A stretch of DNA of 64,000 nucleotides from Corallococcus caeni (GTDB lineage: Bacteria; Myxococcota; Myxococcia; Myxococcales; Myxococcaceae): positions 1 to 64,000 of the forward strand of contig NZ_BTTW01000002.1 in the NCBI RefSeq assembly GCF_036245865.1. The letters are read 5' to 3'. Below, one piece after another: positions 8,471 to 19,100 of the stretch; the stretch's first letter is position 1, and each line of letters begins with the position of its first letter. Below the pieces are notes generated by a model. That model saw nothing but the letters and a program-made list of their open reading frames with translations, searched no databases and was not told where the DNA came from. Both the position numbers and the translations under genes were made by a program.

Positions 8471-9460
8471 ATGGCTGGGCTCTTGAAGCGAATCCGGTGG
8501 GGGCGGGTGCTGGGCGTGCTGGTGCTGCCCGTCCTGGTGGCGGCGCTGGCGCTGGCCGGCCGCGCGGCGTGGCGTTCCGAGCAGTACTTCCACTACCCGA
8601 AGCCGGCGGCGGTGCTGCCCGCGGACTTCGGCTCCGCGCGCGAGGTGACGCTGCGCACGGACGACGGGGTGGAGCTGCGCGGCTGGTACGTGCCTTCGCG
8701 GAACAAGGCGGCGTGGGTGCTGGCGCACGGCCTGTCACAGACGCGCATGGACCTGTTGCCGGAGGCCCGCGTGCTGCTCGACGCGGGCTACGGGGTGCTG
8801 CTGTTCGACCTGCGCGCGCATGGACAGAGCGGCGGCGAGACATCTACCTGGGGCGACAAGGAGCGCCAGGATGTGCGCGCGGCGCTGGCGTATGTGCGGG
8901 CGCAGCCGGACGTGGACCCCGCGCGCGTCGGGGCCCTGGGGTTCTCCATCGGCTCCGCGGCGGTGGCGGAGGTGGCGGCGAAGGATCCGCAGGTCGCGGC
9001 GGTGGTGCTGCTGTCGCCGTTCAACACGCTCTGGCTGGCGGCGGCCTATGACTTCCGGCGCTTCGGCGTCGTGACGCAGACGGGGGCGCTGATTCCGTTC
9101 TGGCGGCGGGGGATTGCGTTGGATGAGGTGCGGACCCTCGATGCGGTGGACCGCATCAAGCCCCGGCCCCTGTTCATCGTCGCGGGGACGGAGGAGTCCG
9201 GGCAGCCGCTGCTGGATGAGCTGTTCGCGCACGTCGCGCCGTATGCGCAGACGTGGCGCATCCCTGGCGCGTCTCATGGCAACTTCGTCGCGACCGCTCC
9301 GGAGGAGTATCCGCGCAGGCTGCGCGCGTTCGCGGATGCCGCGCTGAAGCCGGCTCCTGTCGTGGAGACGGCTCCAGCCGTGGCGCCGACGCCCTCGGTG
9401 GAGAAGAAGAAGGCTCCGGCGAAGAAGCCTTCACGGCGGACGAAGGCGGGGGCCCGCTGA
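8471..9460 (+). CDS. membrane-anchored alpha/beta hydrolase
   Basis: 329 residues. An N-terminal basic stretch and hydrophobic helix (about 10-32, VLGVLVLPVLVAALALAG) anchor or export the protein. The hydrolase domain follows, with oxyanion segment VLAHGLSQTRMD, DLRAHGQSGG, nucleophile Ser159 in GFSIGS, and a C-terminal catalytic His in GASHGNF. The last 35 residues are a Lys/Ala/Pro-rich tail. Family resemblance is to the YqkD/BAAT-like peptidase S9-type hydrolases. The ATG at 8471 has gagaggga upstream. It ends only 7 bp from the convergent reverse transcriptase gene. Confidence 0.88.
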   Translation: MAGLLKRIRWGRVLGVLVLPVLVAALALAGRAAWRSEQYFHYPKPAAVLPADFGSAREVTLRTDDGVELRGWYVPSRNKAAWVLAHGLSQTRMDLLPEARVLLDAGYGVLLFDLRAHGQSGGETSTWGDKERQDVRAALAYVRAQPDVDPARVGALGFSIGSAAVAEVAAKDPQVAAVVLLSPFNTLWLAAAYDFRRFGVVTQTGALIPFWRRGIALDEVRTLDAVDRIKPRPLFIVAGTEESGQPLLDELFAHVAPYAQTWRIPGASHGNFVATAPEEYPRRLRAFADAALKPAPVVETAPAVAPTPSVEKKKAPAKKPSRRTKAGAR

Positions 9461-9467
9461 ACGGCGG

Positions 9468-10913
9468 CTACGCCTGCGCGGGCGGGGTGGCTTCGAGCTT
9501 CGCGAGCTGATCCAGGTACATGCGGCCCTTCACCGGATCCGTCATGTAGAGGAACGCCGCCATGCCCTTGAGCTGCTCCAGCGACTCGCCTTCGCGGCCG
9601 GGCTTGCCCTTCTGGCGGTTGTGGATGGCCGCTCGCAGGCGGCGCACCACGTCGCGGGGGACTCGCGCGGCGGGCGTGCCTTCCTTCGCCTCGTTCACCA
9701 CGAGCCCCGTGACGCGCTGACGGCTGCCCTTGCGGGCGACTCGCGTCTTGTCCGGGTGCACCGTGAAGCCTTCCGTCTCCACCACGTCCTTCACTCGCGC
9801 CAGCAGCACCGCCACCGGGGCTCCCTGCGCGCGGCGGGCCTTGGGGGCCTTCGCCTTCGTCCAGGAGAAGGTCAGGTCGTCCGCGTAGCGCGTGTACGTG
9901 AAGCCCAGCTTGCGCGACAGCGCCGACAGCCGCTTGTCCAGGCGCAGGCACAGCGCGTTGGTGATGCCCGGTGAGGTAGGCGCTCCCTGCGGGAGGGCTC
10001 GCGGCCCCTTCGCCACGTGCAGCGTCTTGCCCCGGAAGGACATGCGCTCGCGCGGGGCTTCCGTGGACATCAGCGCCAGCAGTGTGGAGGTGTTCTCCGG
10101 CAGGCCTCCCTTGCGCAGCAGGCCCTTCACGCGGCGCCACGTCACCGTGGGGAAGAAGTCCTTCAGGTCCACCTTCACCACCACGTCCGCGCCCCGGTGC
10201 GCCAGCGCGTTGGTGAGGATGGAGCGCCCCGCCACGAAGCCGTGCGCCGCGCCGTGCACCGGCAGCCGCTCCACGACGTTCGACAGCACCCAGCGCTGCG
10301 CTTCCTTCAGCTCCGGCTTCGGCGACGTGATGGTGCGCTCGCCGCCCGTGCGCTTGGGGATGCTCCACGTCACGTAGTTGGAGCCCGTGTCCACGTCGCG
10401 GTGGAACGCGAAGCCGCGCAGCTTGGACACGCTCAGCCCCAGCGCCTTCGCCAGGTCCTCCGCCGAGTCCAGCGTGGGCAGGCCGTTCTGGCGCGCTCGC
10501 TCCTCGCGGTGCTCCAGGTCGAACTTGTCCGGCCCGCCGGCTTCGTTCCAGTGGATGCCCACGCCCAGGTGGTTCACGTGCGTGGCCTTCCACGCCTCGT
10601 GGGCCTGGCGCTCCAGCGCGCGGCGCTCCACCGCTTCGGCCTTCTTCTTCTCCTTCCAGGCCGTCTTCTCCTTCTCCTTCAGCGAGGAGAAGTCGACTTC
10701 ATCCGCGAGCGCGCCCTTCGCCACGAGCTGCGCTTGCACCCATTCGTCGGTGCCGCCGGCGTCGGTGATGGCCTTCCAGCGCGTGAGGAGGGCGTCGTGC
10801 GCGGCCTTCGCGGCCTCGCGCTTCGCGGCGGTGTTGGGAGCGGCGGCGGGCGTGGTTTCAGCAACGGCCTGCGGCGGGGCGGCGGGGACGAACGACTCCA
10901 GCTTGGCGGTCAT
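9468..10913 (-). CDS. retron reverse transcriptase (Mx162/Sa163-like)
   Basis: 481 residues, close to the length I recall for the M. xanthus Mx162 enzyme. It copies the msd part of the adjacent msr-msd RNA into branched msDNA. A charged helical N-terminal region (about 25-120) precedes the RT fingers and palm. Retron hallmarks are present: NALAH (235-239) followed by VVVKVDLKDFFPTV with the first catalytic Asp, LPQGAPTSP, the YADD active site (343-346) and the retron-specific VTG triplet (401-403). The gene lies 48 nt downstream of the a2 repeat of its own RNA, the normal retron order. It is the last gene of a minus-strand island with WH-SWIM and WD40/HEAT genes. Confidence 0.96.
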   Translation of the reverse strand: MTAKLESFVPAAPPQAVAETTPAAAPNTAAKREAAKAAHDALLTRWKAITDAGGTDEWVQAQLVAKGALADEVDFSSLKEKEKTAWKEKKKAEAVERRALERQAHEAWKATHVNHLGVGIHWNEAGGPDKFDLEHREERARQNGLPTLDSAEDLAKALGLSVSKLRGFAFHRDVDTGSNYVTWSIPKRTGGERTITSPKPELKEAQRWVLSNVVERLPVHGAAHGFVAGRSILTNALAHRGADVVVKVDLKDFFPTVTWRRVKGLLRKGGLPENTSTLLALMSTEAPRERMSFRGKTLHVAKGPRALPQGAPTSPGITNALCLRLDKRLSALSRKLGFTYTRYADDLTFSWTKAKAPKARRAQGAPVAVLLARVKDVVETEGFTVHPDKTRVARKGSRQRVTGLVVNEAKEGTPAARVPRDVVRRLRAAIHNRQKGKPGREGESLEQLKGMAAFLYMTDPVKGRMYLDQLAKLEATPPAQA

Positions 10914-10961
10914 CGAGGTACCTTCGACGGGCGCGGCGGCTCAGGACGGGGTGCGGGACGA

Positions 10962-10994
10962 AGCGAGTAGTCGAGGGAGGCCAGGAAGGCACCA
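10962..10994 (-). repeat. retron a2 arm
   Basis: Pairs with 11208-11240. The outer 19 bases match at 18 positions; over 33 positions there are 27 Watson-Crick pairs, 2 G-U pairs and 4 mismatches. It sits between msd and the RT start codon and, with a1, positions the branch G for priming. Confidence 0.85.
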
Positions 10995-11012
10995 CCAGCT
11001 CACCTGGGGCAC

Positions 11013-11139
11013 GGTAGCCTCACCGGCTCTCCCCTCCGGTGCACTGGTACCCGGGTGGGAAAACGGCGGCTGCGTCGTTGGTTCCGCTTCCCGCCCGGGT
11101 ACCAGTGCACCGGAGGGAGAGAGCCAAGAACAGGCTACC
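11013..11139. repeat. msd long inverted repeat
   Basis: Three nested helices: 8 bp (11013-11020 with 11132-11139), 7 bp (11025-11031 with 11119-11125) and a 28-position stem (11032-11059 with 11090-11117) matching at 27 positions, closed by a 30-nt loop (11060-11089). In msDNA this makes an almost fully duplex rod. The stem contains a ggtaccc site and an alternating ggtgcac segment. Confidence 0.93.
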
Positions 11140-11207
11140 TTGCGGAGAGTGTCCAGCATTTCAACCAGAGCGGCGCAACGCCGCTCCCGCGCTCGAGGCG
11201 CTGAGGC

Positions 11208-11240
11208 TGATGCAGTCCAGACCTCTCTCGACTACTCGCT
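11208..11240 (-). repeat. retron a1 arm
   Basis: The 5' arm of the retron RNA, reading AGCGAGTAGTCGAG and onward on the minus strand, complementary to 10962-10994. It lies 69 bp downstream of the stop of the WH-SWIM gene, so the retron promoter would have to lie in 11241-11309, or the retron is read through from the upstream operon. Confidence 0.85.
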
Positions 11241-11309
11241 ATTCAGTTGTCGTCCGGCACCTGAGTCCTTCCGGCCGCCCCGTCGGCGGCCGGGCCGTTG
11301 GTTGAGGGT

Positions 11310-13169
11310 TTACACCAGAGTCGAGGCCGCGTCGATGTAGCCGTCCGCGGTCAATTTCTCCAAACGGCTGAAGTACGCCGTCCGGGCTTCCGTGTCCGAG
11401 TCGAACCACAGGCGCTGGTGGCGCGAGTCGCCCAGGCGCGGGCCCCACGTGAGGGCCACCACCTTGCCGTCCAGTGACACGCGATACACCTGCTCCAGGC
11501 CCGTGGCCGGGTCCCGGCGCACGTACGCGCGCGTCTCCGCGCGGATGAGCTTGCGGCCCTCCGGCGTCTGCCGCAGCGCCTCTTCCTCGGCGCGGCGGCG
11601 CGCGTAGGCCAGGCGCAGCGCGAGCATGTGCTCGCACGGGCCTTCGCGCAGCCCGGAGCGGCGGAAGTGCGGACAGCCGCAGCCCGCGTCCTTCACGCGG
11701 CCTTCCAGGTCCATGGTGAAGCTGGGGAAGAAGCTGCGCACCGCCTCGCGGTCCACCACTTCGCCCTGGATGCGCGTGCCTTCACCGACGAGGTCGTGCA
11801 CCTGCGTGAGCTTCACCTCGCCGGAGCCCGGGCCGCCGTCGCCGAGCAGGCGGTGGGCGCGGGCTTCCCGCTCGTTGCCGTAGCGCAGCGCGGCCTCGTC
11901 CACCGGGGTGGGCATCAGCTCGCGCGGGCGGTAGGTGCCGCGGGCCACGTCGAAGAGGACGCGGCCCCGGAGGCATTCGAGCTGGAGCGCGGCGCGCACC
12001 TGGTCCTTCGGGGCGCCCGCGTCCTTCGTCAGCACGTCGAAGGGGAGGGGGCCGTCCTGGCGCAGGCGCTGGCGCAGCTTCTCCGCCAGGCCGTCCGGCA
12101 CGTCGCGCGGCATCAGCGCGTCGAAGGCGGCGGCGCTGGACCAGCCGCTCTCCGTCCAGCCGGTGAGCCCCAGCGTCAGCGTGGCCACGCCCAGGTCGAT
12201 GACCCAGAACACCGGCAGGCCCGGACCCATGAGCTGCACGTGCACGCTCTTCGCGTGGGGCAGCAGGCGCGCGAGCGCGGCGAGGCGCTGACGGCCGAAG
12301 GTGCGCACCACCGCGGGCGCGCTGCCGGTGTACGCGCCGCCGTGGCACTCCAGCACCTGCTCCCAGGGCTCCAGCACCAGCCGGGGCGGCGCGCCGGGGA
12401 CCAGCTCGAAGCGCAGCGCGCGGGGGGCCTTCTTCGAGCGGCGGGTGCGCAGCGCGAAGAGCAGGTTGTACAGGTCGATGGGCGCGATGGAGCAGGTGGT
12501 GGCCGGCAGCGTCGCGGCGGACTGCACCTGGAGGAAGCCTCGCAGCCAGGCGTGGGGGACCTCCACCGTGCGCGGGGCCCGGGGCTCCGTGGCCGGGGTG
12601 GCCTTCGCGGTGGGGGCGACGTGGGCCTCCAGCGTCACCGGGGCGTAGGCGCGCAGGCGGTCCAGCCGGGCGGGCAGGTCCTGCGGCACGTCCAGGAAGG
12701 TGGAGCCGTGCGCCGCTTCGCGCTTGTCGAAGAGGCTGTTGTCGAAGGCGAGGCGCGCGTAGGCGCTCTCGTCACGGGAGAAGACCTCCAGCGACACCTG
12801 GTCCGGATCCACCGTGAGGACGGGGTCCAGGACGGCGTCCTTCTTCTCCTCGCCCTCCAGCGCGTTGTCGAGGAAGGCCTTCTGCGCTTCCCAGATTTGA
12901 GCGCTGGCGCGCTTGCCCTGCTTCATCAGGTACGCGAGGTACGCGGTGCGGTCGCGGCCCCGGTAGCGCAGGTCGCTGGAGAGCACCGCGAAGGCGGCGG
13001 CCAGCGCGTCGCGGAAGAGGGTGGGGTCCTTCACCTGGCCACTGACGCCCACGGTGCCGCGCGAGCCCTCCAGGGCCAGCTGCACGCGCGAGGCGTCCGG
13101 CGTGACGACCACGTCGCTTTCCGCGGCGTAGTTCAGCGCGACGGGATGACGTGCGGTTGCGGTGCTCAC
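11310..13169 (-). CDS. winged-helix and SWIM zinc-finger protein (WH-SWIM, retron-associated)
   Basis: 619 residues. A large N-terminal region of alpha/beta character has no recognised enzyme motif. A winged-helix-like segment lies at about 356-415 (QRLRQDGPLPFDVLTKDAG followed by PKDQVRAALQLECLRGRVLFD). The SWIM zinc finger follows with Cys497-x-Cys499 ... Cys512-x-His514, a fold used for DNA or protein binding. Its start overlaps the stop of the 2176-residue gene by four bases, and it is followed after 69 bp by the retron RNA. A WH-SWIM protein next to a retron RT is, as I recall, the defining partner of type XIII retrons; it would be the effector or regulator there. Confidence 0.88.
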   Translation of the reverse strand: MSTATARHPVALNYAAESDVVVTPDASRVQLALEGSRGTVGVSGQVKDPTLFRDALAAAFAVLSSDLRYRGRDRTAYLAYLMKQGKRASAQIWEAQKAFLDNALEGEEKKDAVLDPVLTVDPDQVSLEVFSRDESAYARLAFDNSLFDKREAAHGSTFLDVPQDLPARLDRLRAYAPVTLEAHVAPTAKATPATEPRAPRTVEVPHAWLRGFLQVQSAATLPATTCSIAPIDLYNLLFALRTRRSKKAPRALRFELVPGAPPRLVLEPWEQVLECHGGAYTGSAPAVVRTFGRQRLAALARLLPHAKSVHVQLMGPGLPVFWVIDLGVATLTLGLTGWTESGWSSAAAFDALMPRDVPDGLAEKLRQRLRQDGPLPFDVLTKDAGAPKDQVRAALQLECLRGRVLFDVARGTYRPRELMPTPVDEAALRYGNEREARAHRLLGDGGPGSGEVKLTQVHDLVGEGTRIQGEVVDREAVRSFFPSFTMDLEGRVKDAGCGCPHFRRSGLREGPCEHMLALRLAYARRRAEEEALRQTPEGRKLIRAETRAYVRRDPATGLEQVYRVSLDGKVVALTWGPRLGDSRHQRLWFDSDTEARTAYFSRLEKLTADGYIDAASTLV

Positions 13170-16100
13170 GACGGTTGACCTTCCTTCCGGGCGCGCTCAG
13201 CGGCCCGGCGTGCACGTTTGTGGGCGCGGTAGGCCGCCTTGCGCAGCTCCACCGACTGCGACTTGTCGAAGGCCGCCGTCTTCAGCAGCTCCGCGGCGGC
13301 GTCTCCACCCAGCCGTCCCAGCGCGGCCCAGGCATCCTGCTTCACCTCGGGCTTCGCGTCGGCGGCCACGGACTTGAGCGGCTCCAGGTCCTTCTTCGCC
13401 AGGAGCGCGGGGACCGCGAGCCGGCGGGCCTCGCTGGCCGTGAGCGCGGACGAGGCCACCTTCGCGCCCGTGGGGCCCAGGGCCACCGGGTCGAAGGGCT
13501 TCACCTCCAGCGCCCAGGCCGAGGCCTCGGCGGGCACCAGCTCGGCCAGCACCGACGCGGCGGCGGAGCGTACGTTCGCGTCCGGGTCCCCCAGCGCGGT
13601 GCGCAGGGCCTGCGCCTCGTTCTTCGCCTTCATCCGTCCCAGCACCCGCGCGGCTTCCTGGCGCACGGCGGCGGGGGCCTGGGCTTCACCCTGGCGGAGG
13701 ATTCCGGCGGAGGTCGCGACCAGCTCCTTCGCGCCCAGCCGTGAGCCCGCCCAGAGCAGGCGCTCCCAGGCGGCGGCCAGCGGGTCCTTCTTCGCGGGCT
13801 GCGCGGTGGCCCAGGCGGTGGCGGTGCGCCGTTCGGCGGCCACGAGCGCGCGGGTCAGCCCGGCCGTGTCCACGGCGCCGGCTTCGGGCGCGTCACCCGT
13901 CCAGGTGCCCACGAGCCGCGCGGCCTCCTCGCGGGCCTCCGGCTTGTCGTGGCCGAACAGGGCGATGACCTCCGGCACGGGCATCGCGCCACGGCGGGCG
14001 AGGCCTCGACGCAGGCGGAGACGCAGCTCCGCGTTGTCCAGCGTGGCCAGCCGGGGCACGAGCAGGGCCGGGTCGCCTTCGCTGGCGAGGTAGGTGGCGG
14101 CGGGCTCGGAGATGTCCTCGTGCTCGCTCTGCACGGCGAGGAACTCCACCCGCGTGCGCTCCTTGGGGAAGAGGACGTCCAAGGCCTTGCGCGCGGCGGC
14201 GCGAAGGTCGTCGTCCTCCTCGTTCAGCGCGGCGGCCAGCGCGGCCTCGGCGGCCGGGTCTCCGAACCTGCCCAGCTCCTCCGCCACCGTGCGGCGCACG
14301 TCGTCGTCGGTGTCGCCGTCGGCGAGCAGCGCCTCCAGCTTCACCCGGGCGCGCTCTCCGCCCAGGGCACGCAGGCCGCGCACGCCGGCTTCCTGGCGCT
14401 GGAAGGCGTTGCCATCCGTGGCCGCGGCTTCCACCTTCTCCTCGATGCGGCGGCGGTCCTCGCCATCGGGCATCCGGTTCGCGAGCCGGCCCAGCGCCTC
14501 GATGGCGGCGAACACCATGTCCTCTTCCGCCGGGGCGTCCGGGGTGCCTCCGCCGGCCACCGTCTCCAGCTCGGAGAGGGCGCGCACGTCGCCCAGGGTG
14601 CCCAGCGCGAGCAGGGCCCGGCCGCGCTCGTGCGGCTCACCGGCGCGCGCGTACAGGAGCAGGGGGCGCAGGGCGCTGGCGCGACGCTGGTGGGCGACGC
14701 CTTCCGCCGCGGGCAGCATCAGCTCCCGGGCCCCGGCGCGGAGGATCTCCTCCAGGGGCTCCACCGCCGCGCCCTCTTCCACCACGCGCTTCGAGTAGTG
14801 CTCCACGGCCGCCGCGCGCACGGTGACGTCGCGGTCGCTGAAGAGCTGGACGAGCAGCGCGTCCTGGCCCTCGCTCTTGCCGTGCTCCAGTTCGCGGGCG
14901 GCGGCCTTGCGGACCTCCGGGTCCTGGCTCTTCACCGCCACGCGCAGGAAGCGCACCGCGAGCGCCGCGTCACGCTTCTTCAGCTCGCGCTCGTCCTCGT
15001 CCAGCTTCTCCTGCTCCGGCGGCCAGGTGAGCTGCATCGCGGCCGTCACGCAGGTGAGGCGCACGAACGGGGCCTCGTCCTCCACGCTCTGGCGCGCGAG
15101 CACGTCCAGCGCGTCCACGCGGTGCGTGCGGCCCAGCGCGGCCACCAGCTTCGTGCGCTCCGGAATCTCCGTGGCCACCGACAGGCGCGCGGCGAGCGCG
15201 GCCACGGCGGCGGAGGTCCCCAGGCGGGCCAGGGCCTCCTGCGCGCGGCGGGTCACGGCCGGCGTCTCCGAGCGCAGGAAGGTGCCCAGCACCTCCACCG
15301 CCCGGTCGTCGCCCCGGAACGCGAGGAGCTCCGCGGCGCGCAGCCGCAGGTCCTCGTGCTCGCTGCCCATCGCGCGGCCCAGGGCCTCCGTGACGCGCGA
15401 GTCGTTGGCGCCCGCGAGCCGTTCAATCACGCCCACGCGCAGGTCGGCGTGCTCGCTGCCCAGCGCGGCCAGCAGCGGCTCCAGGCTGCCCGGCGGGCTG
15501 AGCTTCTCCAGCAGCTCGAAGGCGGACTTGCGCACCTCCGGCAGCGGCGAGTTGAGCGCCGCGGTCACGCGCGGACGGGCCTTGTCACCGCGCTCCGCCA
15601 GCTCCTCCAGCGCCGCGCGCGCCACGTCCGGCGCCAGCGACGCGAGGGCCAGCGCCAGCGGCTCGTCGCTGCCGGCGGGGTACAGCTCCTTGAGGCCCGC
15701 GAGCGCGGCGCGGCGCACGAGCTGGTGCGGGTCCTCCAGCGCGCGCAGCAGGGCGGCCACGGCGGCGGACGTGCCCGCGTAGCCTTCCTGCGTGAGCTTC
15801 ACCACGCGGTCCACGGCGTCGCGGCGGACGCGGTGGCCTTCCTCGTCGCCCGCGGTCACCTGGCGCAGCAGGCCCACGTAGGCGCCGAAGGCGAGGCGGC
15901 GCAGGTGCTGACGCTCCGCCTGCGTCGCCGACTGCGGCGTCGCCGACGCGCCTTCCGCCGGCTTCACCGCGGAGAAGAGGCGGCGCAGCCAGCTCTTGCC
16001 CGTGGCGGAGGCCGTGCCCTGCTTCTCCGGCGTGGAGGGCTGCACCACGTGCGCGGCGCCCTGGGCGGTCTCCGGCTTCCAGGGAGCCTGGAGCGAGCTG

Positions 16101-19100
16101 GGCCGCGCGACCTTCTGCGCCTCGCGGAAGTAGTCCAGCGGCTTGTTGCGCAGCAGCAGCACCTGGGCCGCCGCGTAGCGCTGCTCCGGCTGACCGCTGG
16201 AGAGGGCTTCGGCGAGCCCAATCACGCGCTTGGCCCGCTCTTCCTCCGCGGGCCAGTCCTTCATGTCGCCGGCCTTCTCCGGACGCGGCGGCAGCAGCAC
16301 TTCGACCAGGTGGGCGCGGTAGGCCTCCGGCTCCGTGCGCAGCTCCAGCGCGCGGGCCGCGGCGTAGCGCACCTCCGGACGGCCGCTGGACAGCGCGCTC
16401 GTCAGCAGGTCCGGCGGTCCGCCCTCGCGGCTGGCGCGCAGGTCCCGCGCGAGCACGATGGCGAAGACCATCTCCTGCACTTCGCGCGCGGAGTCCTCCA
16501 GGCCGTGCAAGAGGCCACCGTCGCCCTCGGGGCCCAGGGCCGCGAAGGCGAGGATGGCGCCCAGCCGGATGGGCAGGTGCTCATGGCGCAGGTTCCCGGT
16601 GAGCACCGGCAGCGCGCGCACGTCACCCAGACGCGCGAGGCCGTCCGCGGCCCACGAACGCGCCGCCACCAGCGAGTGGCCCAGCGCATCCAGCAGCGCG
16701 CCCTCGTCACCCCGGCGGCTCGCGGTGGCGAGACCGCGCGCGCCCTGCTCCTGGAGGTCCGTCAGCTCGTTGGGCAGGAGCGTGGTGGCATAGAAGCCCA
16801 GCAGGCGCCGCGAGCCCAGCGTGGCCAGCGCTCGCGACGCGCGGATGCGCAGGGGGACGAGGAAGCCGGGCGGGTACATCCGCTCCAGGTCCTTGTCCGT
16901 GATGAGCCCGCGCATGGGCTCGATGATGTCCTCCGCGCCGCGCGGGGCGAGCAGCTCCGCGGCCCGCACGCGCACCGGCAGCGCCGTCGCCGCGATGCCC
17001 GCGAGCAGCGGCCCGTTCTCGTTCGGGATGAGCTTGTCGAGCGACTCCAGCGCCGCGAACGCCACGTCCAGGTGCTCGTCCTGCACGCGCTTGAGGAGCG
17101 CGGAGCGCATGGCTTCCGCCGGGGCGTGCACGGAGGCCTTGGCGGCCTTCTCGCGCAGGGCCGGGTGCGGGGTGTTGAGCGCGGCCAGGTGCGGCTCCGG
17201 CTTCTCCTTGCCGGCCAGCTTCACCCACGCCTCGTAGGCGGCGGTGGCCACGCCCGCGTCGCGGTCGTCCACGGACTTCTTCAGCCGCTCCAGCGCCCAG
17301 TCGTCGGTGCCCTTCTGCGCGAGCACCTCCACCGCGCGGGTGCGCAGGTCCGGGAAGCGGCCCGCCAGCGCGCGGTCCAGCGCCTTCACCGGCTCCTGGT
17401 CGTTCCACGCCCACAGCGTGCGGAACGCCTCGCCGCGCACCTTGGCGGATTCGTCCTCCAGCGCGTCGCCCAGCAGGCCTTCCGCGCCCTCCGCCTTCGC
17501 GCCCAGCTTCACCAGCCGGTCCAGGCCGCGCACGCGCACGTCCTCGTGGCCGGAGCGCAGCGCGGCCTCCGCGGCGGACAGCGGCGCGTCCGAGTCCAGC
17601 GCCACCACGGCCGTCAACGCCGCCGCGCGCACGTCCCCGTCCGCGTCGTCCAGCATCCACACCAGCCGCTCGCGGGCGCGCGGATCCTGCAACGCCTGGA
17701 GCGCGGTGGCCGTCTCGCGGCGGATGGCGGCGTCGTCCTCGCGCGACAGCTGGAGCAGCGCGCCCAGGGCGCGGCCGTCACCCAGCTGCGCCAGCACGCG
17801 CGCTCCTCGCACCGCCGTGTCCGGCATGCGGCACGCCATGGCGGCGAGCAACGGCTCCAGGTCCGCTTCCGTCAGCGCCGTGCCGGCGGCCGTCTTTCCG
17901 AAGAGCTGCTCGCGCGAGGCGGCCAGCTCCGCGTCGGTGGTGAACTTCGCCTCCGCGTCCCCGGCCGTGCGCCTGGCCTGGAGCGTCAGCATGCGGGCCA
18001 CTTCCCGCACCGTGCGCGCGAACTCCTCGTCCTTCGCCTCCAGCGTGGCGGCCAGCGGGCGGCGCTCCAGCACGCGCACCGCGAAGGCCACGCGGCGCAC
18101 GTCCCGGTCCGCGTCGTCCAGCGCGCGCGCCACCAGCGGCTGCAGGCGCGGGTCTCCCAGCAGGCCCGCCACCGACGCGCGCAGCAGCACCTCCACCTTG
18201 AGGGCCGCGGGGCCGCGCTCGAAGGCGAGCTTCAGCGGCTCCGTGCTGCCCTTGGGCGACACGGTGGTGAGCGCGTCCAGCGCGGCGGTGCCCACCTCCG
18301 CGTTCGTGTCCGGCAGCTTGCTGGCGATGAGCCCCGGCACCAGCGGCGACGCGCTGCCTGGCTTCGCCAGCAGGCGCAGGCCCTGCACGCGCGTGTCCAC
18401 GAAGCGCGAGTCCAGCGCCGCGCGAGGGGCCGCGAGCGGAGACTCCGTCTCCAGCTTCGTCAGGGCCTCCAGCGCCGCGGCGCGCACCGTCTTGTCGTCG
18501 TCGTTGAGCCGCTCGCGCAGCTTCGCCCGCGCGGCGGTGCGGCCGTGGTTGCCCAGCTCCGTGGCCGCCAGCCGGCGCGCCACGAGGTCCTTGTCCGAGG
18601 ACAGCACGCCCAGGACGAAGTCCAGCGCCTCCGGCTCCTGGAGCGCCACCGCCTCCTTCACCGCGGCCTCGCGGCGGGGGAGGGCGGCCTTCAGCGCCTC
18701 GTTGAGGACGTCGAAGCCGTGCCCGTACGCCGTCGTCTCGTCCGTGGGCTTGCCGTCCGTGCCCAGCGTGATGCGCGTGACCCGGCGGTCCTCGCCGCCC
18801 ACGAAGAGGAAGCCCAGCAGCTGCTTCGCCTGACGGGGGTTCGCCGGGGGCGCGAAGGCCACCGCGCTCAGGGCCTTGCTGCCCAGCTCGAAGGTGCGCG
18901 GCTTGCGGCGCTCGTCCAGGCGCCAGACCTTCAGCCTGCCGTCGCTGCCCACGGACGCGATGCGCTCCGCGGGGTCCTGCCCGGGTTCCGCCTGGGGCGT
19001 GGGCGGGAACACCAGCCCCAGCACGGAGCCCGCGTGGCCGCTGTCCTTGTCGCCGCGAACCTCGAACTCCACCGCGCCGACGAGGTAGCCGATGCGCAGC

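Larger units (their letters stand above)
10962..11240 (-). ncRNA. retron msr-msd RNA
   Basis: Upstream of the RT gene lies a full retron RNA. Outer arms a1 and a2 pair over 33 nt. Just inside a1 (minus strand) is a G in the context cAGCc at 11207, the expected type of branch site. The msr part has an 8-bp, 3-nt-loop hairpin (11168-11186); the msd part is a very long hairpin (11013-11139). If DNA starts right after a2 (10995) and has the 162 nt of Mx162, it ends at 11156; a 77-nt RNA with branch G at position 20 would run 11226-11150, giving a 7-nt DNA-RNA overlap as in known msDNAs. Exact ends are inferred by analogy. Confidence 0.9.
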
